NCBI GenBank assembly: GCA_018604165.1
Contig: CP075895.1
Location: 3,095,001-3,159,000 of the forward strand
Length of the DNA: 64,000 nt
Reading direction: 5' to 3'
Origin: Chitinophagaceae bacterium LGM1
GTDB taxonomy: Bacteria; Bacteroidota; Bacteroidia; Chitinophagales; Chitinophagaceae
Part shown: positions 9,124 to 17,343 of the stretch, piece by piece
Layout: every line of letters starts with the position of its first letter
How positions within the stretch are numbered: position 1 is the stretch's first letter
Position numbers and translations under genes: made by a program
The notes under the pieces: generated by a model
What the model saw: the letters and a program-made list of their open reading frames with translations, nothing else
Told to the model about the DNA's origin: nothing
Databases searched by the model: none

Positions 9124-11181
9124 ATGAAGCGGTGGCCATTACAGCAAGCATGGTTTTGGGAGCGCGCGCCGTTCTTTCGTTTGTTGTTGCCATTGATAGC
9201 AGGTATTTTGTTGTACGACAATATTATCTCTTCGCTTAATTACACACCGATACTTTTATTAGCCATAACAGCTGGCATTTCGTTTGCTATCGCTTCTTTA
9301 ATGCCATCGCAAAAGACTGTATTCTGGTATCTCCGATTTGGTACACTTCATATAGCTCTTATATCAGCAGCATGGTTGTTATGTTATCATAACGATGTGA
9401 GGCAGGATGAAAGATATTTTAATCAAAGCAAAAGCCTTGCATACATAGCCCGTATTACAACCCCACCTGTTGAAAAAGAAAAAACATGGAAACTGAAAAC
9501 AGAAGTAATCGGCACTACAGACGGGACGGGCAGCACAACAGGCGATGCTTTTGTGTATATCTATAAAAACAAATTACCATTGTTGTTTTCGCAAGGTGAC
9601 ACTATCATAGTACCTGCAAAATGGCAAACGATACAAACAAGGGGTAATCCTTTTGAGTTTGACTATGCTGCTTATTGCAACCGACATAATATCTATTTTC
9701 AACAGTTTTTGGCTTCGGACGAAGTTGTGTTGTACAACACAGCATCGCAAAAAGACATATCGTGGGTGCAACGTTTGCACAACAAAACAGTTGGCATACT
9801 AGAGCAATACATTAAAGACGAAAAAGTAGCAGGACTGATGCAGGCCATGCTGGTGGGTGAAGAAGCTAATCTGGATGCCGACATCAGGCAGGCGTATACC
9901 GAAACGGGTATTATACATATCATCGCTATTTCGGGTTCGCATATCAGTTTCTTTTTTATCATCATTGCTTTTCTATTAGGGTGGATAAAACATAAAAAAT
10001 GGAAGTGGGTAAAATATATAGCTGCTATACCCTTGGTATGGCTCTATGTTGCCATGAGTGGTGCGCCACCGAGCGCGGTACGTGCAGCACTTATGTTTTC
10101 GATACTCGGCATTGGCTTTGCTTTGGGCAAGCAATCGCATAGCCTTAATCATTTATTTGCCACAGCATTTATATTGCTTTGTGCAGAGCCAATGTGGTTG
10201 TATGCCATCGGTTTTCAACTATCGTTTATTGCTGTATTATCGCTGATACTATTTTATCGCCCGATATATAAATGGCATGTACCTGTAAATCGTATTGCAA
10301 GGCTGCTATGGCAGGTGGCAGCTGCCAGTATAGCGGCAGAGGTATTGGTTGCACCATTGGTGGTGTATTATTTCCATTTGTTCCCGTTGTCGTTTATTGT
10401 AGCCAATGTAGCTGCTTATTTATTTATGGGCTTAGCATTGATAGCAGGTATGTTGCTGGTTGCTTGCAGTGCCATACAGCCAGTTGCCGCTGCTATAGGT
10501 GAGGGTATAACGTACATCGTTTCTGTTTTCAATAAGTGGGTATATACTTTGCAGGAATTCAATCCTTTGTCATTCAGTTTTCTGCAAATCAATATGGTAG
10601 AATTGTTGTTGCTTTATTTAATAATTACAGGCGTAGCCATATATGCTATGCAACAAAAGAAAGTGGCATTGTACACAGCACTTCTTTCAGCCATCATTTT
10701 CTTAGTGTCACTAAATATAAACGAATGGAATGCGCTGCATCAACAGCGGTTGATAGTGTACAACATGGGCAAAACAAACCATATAGAACTGATACAAGGC
10801 AAACGATATAGTGTATTACATACCGATACCAGCTTGGATGAGCGAAAGAAAAATTATGTGTTGAAGCCCGCGCATACCGGTTATAGCGCATGGCGCAAGG
10901 GTAATATTGTAAAAAACGATATTGTACACATAAATGGCAAGACTGTATTAATACTCAATAACAAGCCTGCTACGAATGAGCCATTTCAAATAGATTGTGT
11001 AATCATCAACTATAAAGCAGATGCGGAAGACTTGCAGAACATCAAGACTGCATTCTCGCCCCAACAAATAGTGCTTGGTAATAATATACCCCGCAATCAA
11101 ACGAGCGCACTGGTTGAACAAACCCAACATATAGGCATCAATCTATGGGCTGTATCGCGAAAGGGTGCTTTTGTGTTGTAA
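9124..11181 (+). CDS. comEC: ComEC/Rec2 family DNA-uptake channel protein
   Basis: A 685-residue polytopic inner-membrane protein. An N-terminal pair of membrane helices and a soluble DUF4131-like OB part (about residues 1-190) precede the Competence domain (about 220-500) with the typical GLMQAMLVGEEANLDADIRQ, GIIHIIAISGSHISF and MSGAPPSAVRAALMFS stretches. ComEC carries single-stranded DNA across the inner membrane in natural transformation. The C-terminal about 150 residues occupy the place of the metallo-beta-lactamase domain but no HxHxDH metal-binding motif can be seen, so any nuclease activity there is doubtful. It follows the TPR gene by 3 bases and meets the DUF2130 gene tail to tail two bases later. 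Confidence 0.93.
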   Translation: MKRWPLQQAWFWERAPFFRLLLPLIAGILLYDNIISSLNYTPILLLAITAGISFAIASLMPSQKTVFWYLRFGTLHIALISAAWLLCYHNDVRQDERYFNQSKSLAYIARITTPPVEKEKTWKLKTEVIGTTDGTGSTTGDAFVYIYKNKLPLLFSQGDTIIVPAKWQTIQTRGNPFEFDYAAYCNRHNIYFQQFLASDEVVLYNTASQKDISWVQRLHNKTVGILEQYIKDEKVAGLMQAMLVGEEANLDADIRQAYTETGIIHIIAISGSHISFFFIIIAFLLGWIKHKKWKWVKYIAAIPLVWLYVAMSGAPPSAVRAALMFSILGIGFALGKQSHSLNHLFATAFILLCAEPMWLYAIGFQLSFIAVLSLILFYRPIYKWHVPVNRIARLLWQVAAASIAAEVLVAPLVVYYFHLFPLSFIVANVAAYLFMGLALIAGMLLVACSAIQPVAAAIGEGITYIVSVFNKWVYTLQEFNPLSFSFLQINMVELLLLYLIITGVAIYAMQQKKVALYTALLSAIIFLVSLNINEWNALHQQRLIVYNMGKTNHIELIQGKRYSVLHTDTSLDERKKNYVLKPAHTGYSAWRKGNIVKNDIVHINGKTVLILNNKPATNEPFQIDCVIINYKADAEDLQNIKTAFSPQQIVLGNNIPRNQTSALVEQTQHIGINLWAVSRKGAFVL

Positions 11182-11183
11182 GC

Positions 11184-12362
11184 TTACTCCAACAAATATC
11201 CATCCCCACTTTCAAGGTTCAGGTCAACATTATCTCCCGCTATACCTTCTATAGACCCTTTGATGTGAGCTGCGTTCAGCAATACTTTTTCCAATTGCTT
11301 TTCGCGGGCTTTCCAGAGTTTTTCCATTTGCTCTCGCTCTTTTTGTATAGACATGCGCATACTCATAAAGCCCTCGCGTATTGCTTTCCATTGTTCAGAA
11401 AACTCGCTGCTGATGAGATAGTTGTATAACAAGGTCATTTTATCGCCTTTGTTTTCCTGGTTTTTGGCAGCGTTATATACTTTTATCACCACATCGCGTA
11501 GTATAGCACTTACAGAGCGTACTTCTGTAAAGTTGCAAATCCACACACCGTCTTTTTCGCCAAACCCATCCATGTCTTTGGGCATGGCTTGCGTTACTAT
11601 TACAGCAATATCAGCACCCAGATTGCGCATATCTGCTTTCAGCTTTTCTATCCATTCGTTGCTGAAGTCTTTAGTGCGTTTGCTTTCATAAATGATTTTA
11701 CCACACTCTTGCCCGTAGTTGTTGCGCACGGTTTGTATGCAGTCGGCACCGCGCACACCTTTGCCTACTTCTGCCACCACATCAAAGGGGAACGTATTGC
11801 GTAGCAATTCTTCCAGTGCCAGTTCCTGCACTTCGCCCTGTAGCTGCATAGAACCTTGTTCCTGCTTGCGTTTCATTTCTTCCGTCAGCATTTTCTGGTC
11901 TTCCAGTTGCTTTTCCAGCTCTTTTACTTTCAGGAAATGTTCATGTTCGCGTAGCTTGTTCATTTCTTCCACCTCACGTTGCAATACGGTTTTCAGTTGC
12001 TCGCGCTCGTTTAGTAGTTTTTGTTGTACTTCTATCTCCAGTTGTTCTTCACGGGTTTTCAGTTCCTGTTGTTTTTTCAGGTATTCCAGTTCTTTATTGC
12101 GTGCTTCTTTCAGCTTGGCTTCGTTTTCTGCATTAGTTTGTTGCAGTAGTTTCATCTGCACCTCATAGTCGCCTGCCAGTTGTCTGCGTATTTGTTGCTC
12201 TTGTTGTGTTAGTGCATCCGCCTCTTTTCGTTTAAACTCCTCTTCTTTTACTTTTTGCCAATCCATCATTTTTGCACGTAGCTCTTTCTGCACCTCATCG
12301 CGTATGGCATCTGTAGGTTCAAACTCGCGTGCACAATTTGGGCAAGTAATGATTGTATTCAT
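11184..12362 (-). CDS. DUF2130 domain protein with long coiled coil
   Basis: A 392-residue protein of the DUF2130 family. It starts with a small zinc-ribbon-like or Cys pair segment (ITCPNCAREFEPTDAIRDEV), then a long charged coiled coil (about residues 25-195, rich in E/K/Q heptads), then the globular domain (LEELLRNTFPFDVVAEVGKG, YESKRTKDFSNEWIEKLKAD, IAVIVTQAMPKDMDGFGEKD, VWICNFTEVRSV). The globular part resembles PD-(D/E)xK nuclease-like folds (ESKRTK with an upstream Asp), but activity is not established. It is divergent from the PorE-like gene with an 87-base gap. Function unknown. Confidence 0.85.
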   Translation of the reverse strand: MNTIITCPNCAREFEPTDAIRDEVQKELRAKMMDWQKVKEEEFKRKEADALTQQEQQIRRQLAGDYEVQMKLLQQTNAENEAKLKEARNKELEYLKKQQELKTREEQLEIEVQQKLLNEREQLKTVLQREVEEMNKLREHEHFLKVKELEKQLEDQKMLTEEMKRKQEQGSMQLQGEVQELALEELLRNTFPFDVVAEVGKGVRGADCIQTVRNNYGQECGKIIYESKRTKDFSNEWIEKLKADMRNLGADIAVIVTQAMPKDMDGFGEKDGVWICNFTEVRSVSAILRDVVIKVYNAAKNQENKGDKMTLLYNYLISSEFSEQWKAIREGFMSMRMSIQKEREQMEKLWKAREKQLEKVLLNAAHIKGSIEGIAGDNVDLNLESGDGYLLE

Positions 12363-12449
12363 ATATTAACCGCTCTTTCGGGAAAATACAAAGTTCGTGG
12401 TTATTGCGGGTACGAAAGCAGTTATTATTTTTATGTACTTTTCCGTTTC

Positions 12450-14339
12450 ATGCGCTTGCCATACCTGATATTCGTTTATTGGCTATTATGTACCATGCCT
12501 GTTTTCGCACAGACCGATGCCGGCAAAACCTATATTAAAGCTATGGAATACATGGCTAAGAAAAAGAAAGCCGAAGCCTACAAAACCATGCAGCAAGCTA
12601 TCAGTGAAACCCCTGCATCGCCCGATGCATATAGCACGTTGGGCGAATGGTATTTTAAAGACCATCTGTTCAAGGAAGCAGCGGAGATATTCCTACAGGC
12701 ATCGCGCAACTGCCCGAATGGCAACAAAGCATTTGCCCTGCCGCTTGCTAAAAGCCTGTTGCGTAGTTATAGCCCCGAACAGGCATTGCAGCTTGTAGCA
12801 GCCTATGGTACGCTGAAAGAAAAAAGCCAATGGGTGCTGCTACGCGAGCAGGCGTATTATATGAAGCAGGCATTGTACAACAAAGTGGTTGATACGGTAT
12901 ATAATATGGGTTTGCGCATCAATTCGCCGCAGGCAGATATGTTTCCGTTTATAACTGCCGATACCCAAAACCTGTTTTTTACCCGCCGATACAATGGGGT
13001 GGATGAAGATTTTTATACTGCCCATACTGATAGCTGTGGCGGATGGTTTAAAGCGAAAAATATGGGTAGCCCGCCTAATTCAAAACACTCAGAATTGGCA
13101 CAATCCATTTCGGGCGATGGACATTACCTGTTTTTTATGAAGTGCGACAACCGTAGCGAAACTGGCTGGGACCAGGGCGGGTGCGATTTGTTTATGGCAT
13201 ACACGGCAGATAGTGTATGGAGCGTACCTGAAAATTTTGGTGGTACCATCAACACACCGGGCTACGAGGGTATGCCCAGTTTATCGTCAGACAATAGGGA
13301 ACTGTATTTTGTAAGCAATCGCGAAGGTGGTTATGGTGGGCTGGATATTTGGATGACCGAATTTAAAAATGGCTTGTGGCAAGCTCCTCGCAATCTTGGA
13401 CCGACTGTGAACACAGCAGGCAACGAAACAGCTCCTTTCATACACGTAGATAATAACACCCTGTATTTTGTAAGCGATGCACTTGCGGGTATGGGTGGGC
13501 AAGATATTTACTTTTCAAGAAGAATAAATGATACGACATGGGGCAAAGCACAAAATCTTGGCTACCCAATCAATACCTGCTACGATGAAAATAGTTTTAA
13601 CCTGACAATAGATGGTACACGTGGCTACTTCGCATCAGACAGAGATAGTACTGCGGGAAATTTTGACATCTACGAAGTAAAAATGCCGCAAAGCATAAGT
13701 CCTGTGCCAGTAGCACTTATAAAGGGTTTTGTGTACGATAGCTTATCTGCTGAAAAACTGACGATTGCCAGTATCTACATCAACGACCCAAAAACAGGCG
13801 AGCCTGTTTATCATTATACATCCAACCGTGGCGATGGCAGCTATATGATAACGCTGCCTGCTGGGTACAATTATACTTATACGGCAGACAGGATTGGCTA
13901 CATGGCAAATACAGGCAGTATAGACCTGACAGGCAAAAAGAATATTGAACAGATAAACTATAATATATCCCTACTGCCAAATGGTTATCAAAAACCCATA
14001 AAAGACAGCCTGATAGCAACAATCCTTTTCCCCATCAACAGCAAGAAACTAACTGATAGCGGAAAAGCAGTATTACAAACCGCTATGGAGCCTTGGTTGC
14101 AGGAAACAAACTACACCATCATCATCAGTGGCTATACCGATAATTCGGGCAACCCGATGCTGAATGAAGAATTGTCTTACCTGCGTGCCAACCTTGTATT
14201 GAACGAGATAAGTGCTATGGGTGTAGAGCCGGGTACAATGGATGCAAAAGGCTGGGGAGAAGCCAACCCAGTTGCCCCGAACGATACTGAAGAAAACCGC
14301 AATATGAACCGTAGGGTGGAAGTGGTTATCAGGCGGTGA
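12450..14339 (+). CDS. OmpA-family protein with TPR, PD40 propeller and carboxypeptidase-regulatory-like domains (PorE-like)
   Basis: A 629-residue exported protein. A signal peptide (LPYLIFVYWLLCTMPVFAQ) leads to a TPR region (about 20-135), about five PD40/WD40-like blades (near residues 163, 218, 275, 329 and 383; e.g. PSLSSDNRELYFVSNREGGY), a CarboxypepD_reg-like beta sandwich (from about 424, IKGFVYDSLSAEKLTIASIY) and an OmpA C-terminal peptidoglycan-binding domain (about 520-629, IIISGYTDNSGNPMLNEELS, NRRVEVVIRR). This exact order is that of PorE of the type IX secretion system, which ties the complex to peptidoglycan. The nearness of porQ supports a T9SS role, but PorE-like architectures also occur in several paralogues per genome, so the gene name is not assigned. 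Confidence 0.85.
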   Translation: MRLPYLIFVYWLLCTMPVFAQTDAGKTYIKAMEYMAKKKKAEAYKTMQQAISETPASPDAYSTLGEWYFKDHLFKEAAEIFLQASRNCPNGNKAFALPLAKSLLRSYSPEQALQLVAAYGTLKEKSQWVLLREQAYYMKQALYNKVVDTVYNMGLRINSPQADMFPFITADTQNLFFTRRYNGVDEDFYTAHTDSCGGWFKAKNMGSPPNSKHSELAQSISGDGHYLFFMKCDNRSETGWDQGGCDLFMAYTADSVWSVPENFGGTINTPGYEGMPSLSSDNRELYFVSNREGGYGGLDIWMTEFKNGLWQAPRNLGPTVNTAGNETAPFIHVDNNTLYFVSDALAGMGGQDIYFSRRINDTTWGKAQNLGYPINTCYDENSFNLTIDGTRGYFASDRDSTAGNFDIYEVKMPQSISPVPVALIKGFVYDSLSAEKLTIASIYINDPKTGEPVYHYTSNRGDGSYMITLPAGYNYTYTADRIGYMANTGSIDLTGKKNIEQINYNISLLPNGYQKPIKDSLIATILFPINSKKLTDSGKAVLQTAMEPWLQETNYTIIISGYTDNSGNPMLNEELSYLRANLVLNEISAMGVEPGTMDAKGWGEANPVAPNDTEENRNMNRRVEVVIRR

Positions 14340-14435
14340 TATGTTGACGCAAGAGGCTTATTAACATAATTTATATACTGCTATTGCTTGGCAGTTTTTT
14401 TCTACTTTTACCATTAATAAAAGTATATACCACTA

Positions 14436-15269
14436 ATGGCAAACCAACTGCTGAAAGGAAAAAAGGGAATCATATTCGGTGCGCTTGATGAGCGTTCTAT
14501 AGCATGGAAAACTGCATTGCGTGCTGTAGAAGAAGGAGCAGAAATTGTATTGACAAATGCCCCCATCGCGCTACGCATGGGCAAAATCAACGAGCTGGCT
14601 GCACTTTGCAATAACGCGCCTGTGATACCTGCTGATGCTACCAACGTAGCTGACCTTGAAAACCTGCTGCAAAAAAGCATGGAGCATTTTGGTGGCAAGA
14701 TGGATTTTATACTGCACTCAATAGGTATGTCGCCCAACGTGCGCAAGGCTATACCTTATACAGATACCAATTACGACAACTTTCTGAAGACATTGGATAT
14801 ATCTGCCCTGTCGCTGCACAAAGTGCTGCAAGCCAGCATGAAGCTGGATGCGCTGAAAGAATGGTCGTCTGTTGTGGCATTGACATATATTGCTGCGCAA
14901 CGCACTTTCCCTGGTTATAATGATATGGCAGAGGCCAAAGCATTGATGGAAGGCATAGCACGTAGCTTTGGTTATCATTATGGGTTTGCCAAAAAAGTAC
15001 GTGTTAATACGGTTTCTCAATCACCGACCATTACTACAGCAGGTTCTGGCGTATCGGGTTTCGACGCGTTCTTTACCTATGCCGATAAAATGTCGCCATT
15101 GGGTAATGCTACAGCAGAACAATGTGCTGATTATTGCCTGACACTGTTCAGCGATTATACCAAAATGGTAACGATGCAAAACCTCTTCCACGATGGGGGC
15201 TTCTCTAACACTGGTGTTAGCCAAGGCATTATTGAAGAAATGGAAAAAGCGGCGAAAGCAAACGGATAA
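14436..15269 (+). CDS. fabI: Enoyl-[acyl-carrier-protein] reductase FabI
   Basis: FabI, 277 residues, catalyses the last NADH-dependent reduction of each fatty-acid elongation cycle. It has the divergent nucleotide-binding start (KKGIIFGALDERSIAW), the SIGMSPN stretch and the catalytic Y-x6-K pair (YNDMAEAKALMEG), then RVNTVSQSPTITTAGSGVSG. The C-terminal FHDGGFSNTGVSQ is typical. It is the presumed triclosan-type target enzyme. It stands between two T9SS-related genes on the same strand; porQ follows 35 bases later and may be co-transcribed. Confidence 0.96.
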   Translation: MANQLLKGKKGIIFGALDERSIAWKTALRAVEEGAEIVLTNAPIALRMGKINELAALCNNAPVIPADATNVADLENLLQKSMEHFGGKMDFILHSIGMSPNVRKAIPYTDTNYDNFLKTLDISALSLHKVLQASMKLDALKEWSSVVALTYIAAQRTFPGYNDMAEAKALMEGIARSFGYHYGFAKKVRVNTVSQSPTITTAGSGVSGFDAFFTYADKMSPLGNATAEQCADYCLTLFSDYTKMVTMQNLFHDGGFSNTGVSQGIIEEMEKAAKANG

Positions 15270-15304
15270 TACATCAACGATAGAAAACAGCAATAAATCC
15301 TGTC

Positions 15305-16420
15305 ATGAAGCGTTTAAAGCATATGCAATGGACTAAATGGAGCGGCTTGTTGCTGTTTACCCTATCTGTTTTTTCAACACGTGCACAAGTAGCTGGTGGC
15401 AGGTACGCGATGGAGTTTCTTCGCTTGCCCAATTCTCCTCACATTACCGCTTTGGGTGGTATGAATGTAGCCAACCCCGATAAAGACATCAGTTTTGCAG
15501 GGGAAAACCCCGCTTTGATGCGCCCCGGTTTGCACAACCAATTGGGCATCAACCAAAACTTTTACTACTCGGGTATTAGTGTCAGCAATCTTTTGTACGG
15601 GTATCATGCAAAAAGTATCAATACCTCTTTTGCATTTGGTGTGCAGTACATCAACTACGGCACTTTCACACAAACAGATAATATTGGTAACGAGTATGGT
15701 ACATTTCGCGCTACCGATTATAATATCAACCTGACAGCCAGCCGTTCTTACAGAGAACATTGGCGGTATGGTGCTACACTGAAATGGGCGAATTCATCAC
15801 TGTTTGATAAAAATGCATCCGCTGTACTTGCCGATGTAGGAGTTAGCTATTACGATACTGCCAGCCTTTGGAATATTGGCATCGTTGCCAAAAACATTGG
15901 CTTCATGGTAAACAAGTACAGCAACACTAACCCTGCCGAGCCTTTGCCATTGGATGTGCAAATAGGTATTTCAAAACGTTTCAAACACCTGCCGTTACGC
16001 CTGATAACCACTGTACATAATTTGTATCAGTGGGATATACGCTATAACAACCCTGCTGATGTAGAAGCTGGCAACCTGTTTGGTAATGTAGATACTACGG
16101 ATAACAAAACATACTTTGGCGATAAGCTGATGCGCCATTTTATCTTCGGGGCAGAAATAACATTAGCTAAAAGATTGACCATAACCGCTGCTTATAACTA
16201 CCAACGCCGTGCCGAAATGCTGATAAAAGATAAACCCGCATTGGCAGGTTTTTCATTTGGTGCAGGGCTATACCTCAATAAGTTTCAGATACACTACGCA
16301 CGTTCCAACTTCAGCATAGCAGGTGCGTACAACGAACTGGGCATTAATATGCAACTGAACCGCTTTTTCAATATCAATAAATTGAAAGGCTGGAAAGATA
16401 CTTATCAGGACTGGGAGTAA
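15305..16420 (+). CDS. porQ: Type IX secretion system protein PorQ
   Basis: A 371-residue outer-membrane beta-barrel-like protein. A signal peptide (WSGLLLFTLSVFSTRAQ) is followed by YAMEFLRLPNSPHITALGGM and GENPALMRPGLHNQLGINQ, the conserved N-terminal region of the PorQ/PorV-related family, and many alternating beta strands ending in an aromatic-rich C-terminus. PorQ is an outer-membrane component of the attachment complex that helps anchor T9SS cargo at the surface. It follows fabI and meets terC tail to tail two bases after its stop. The family call rests on the N-terminal signature and the barrel pattern. Confidence 0.88.
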   Translation: MKRLKHMQWTKWSGLLLFTLSVFSTRAQVAGGRYAMEFLRLPNSPHITALGGMNVANPDKDISFAGENPALMRPGLHNQLGINQNFYYSGISVSNLLYGYHAKSINTSFAFGVQYINYGTFTQTDNIGNEYGTFRATDYNINLTASRSYREHWRYGATLKWANSSLFDKNASAVLADVGVSYYDTASLWNIGIVAKNIGFMVNKYSNTNPAEPLPLDVQIGISKRFKHLPLRLITTVHNLYQWDIRYNNPADVEAGNLFGNVDTTDNKTYFGDKLMRHFIFGAEITLAKRLTITAAYNYQRRAEMLIKDKPALAGFSFGAGLYLNKFQIHYARSNFSIAGAYNELGINMQLNRFFNINKLKGWKDTYQDWE

Positions 16421-16422
16421 AT

Positions 16423-17277
16423 TTATTTCTCCGTTTTATGCCGTGGGAAGTTGAACAGTATTGAACCCAACACAGGTAATATAAAGATGGCAATACTGGT
16501 TACCGAAGTAATGATGTCGCCCCAGATAATCGGGTGTTCACCCAATGGCAAATGTTTCCCTTGCGATTCTAAACAAGATTGCGGCCCTTCCAAAAACTGA
16601 GCGAACGGAGAGCATGGGTCGAAATGCGCTACCAGCGACAGCGTTAGTTTTGAACCCAGCAACAGTATCACAATGTAGGCACAAGTATCAAGGAAGGGAT
16701 ATTTTTCCATCAGCTTCACAAAACCTTGTGCTACAAAACGCATTGCCAGTATGCCTATAAATACCCCCAACCATATCAGCACAATGTTTTTGGTATAAGC
16801 GTTAGCAGCTATTACGTTATCTATAGAAAAGGCAAGATCCATCAGCTCAACCAATATTACAGTAGCCCAAAATGTACCAAACAATCCAAGCGTTTTTCTA
16901 TACAGCCAGCTTTTGTGCGCGTGTTCCAGTTCTTGTTGCAGGGTTTCTTCTTCGTCTTTCGGTTTTTTCTTTTTGGTAAGGAAATGCTTGATAGCCAGTA
17001 TCAACAGGTAGATGCCACCAACGGGTTTGAACCACCACACCTGTATCAGCAGCGATGCGAACAACAAGCAAATACCACGAAACACATACGCGCCGATGAT
17101 GCCGTATTTCAATGCTTTTTTGCGTTGGTCTTTTGGCAAGTCAAGCACCATAGTAGCCAACACGGCAGCGTTATCAACAGAGAGCAGGCTCTCTATCACT
17201 ATCAGGTTGAGGACTACAATGAGCGACGGAATTGGTTTGTCAACAATCTGCTGCAGCAGCCCGATAATATTATCCAT
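16423..17277 (-). CDS. TerC-family integral membrane protein
   Basis: About 284 residues with seven to nine membrane segments. Family signatures are LNLIVIESLLSVDNAAVLA near the N-terminus and the second acidic membrane motif ELMDLAFSIDNVIAANAYT. TerC-family proteins are linked to metal (Mn2+ or other) export and, originally, tellurite resistance; the paired acidic ESLLSVDN/ELMDLAFSIDN helices are the presumed ion path. A charged loop (FLTKKKKPKDEEETL) lies on the cytoplasmic side. The frame extends to 17325, but the ATG at 17277 (MDNIIGLLQQ) fits the family start. Confidence 0.9.
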   Translation of the reverse strand: MDNIIGLLQQIVDKPIPSLIVVLNLIVIESLLSVDNAAVLATMVLDLPKDQRKKALKYGIIGAYVFRGICLLFASLLIQVWWFKPVGGIYLLILAIKHFLTKKKKPKDEEETLQQELEHAHKSWLYRKTLGLFGTFWATVILVELMDLAFSIDNVIAANAYTKNIVLIWLGVFIGILAMRFVAQGFVKLMEKYPFLDTCAYIVILLLGSKLTLSLVAHFDPCSPFAQFLEGPQSCLESQGKHLPLGEHPIIWGDIITSVTSIAIFILPVLGSILFNFPRHKTEK

Positions 17278-17343
17278 TGAAGAAAAAAGAAATACGGATG
17301 CAAATGTACCACCTTGCGGCGGCATATAGTTATTTAATACAGA

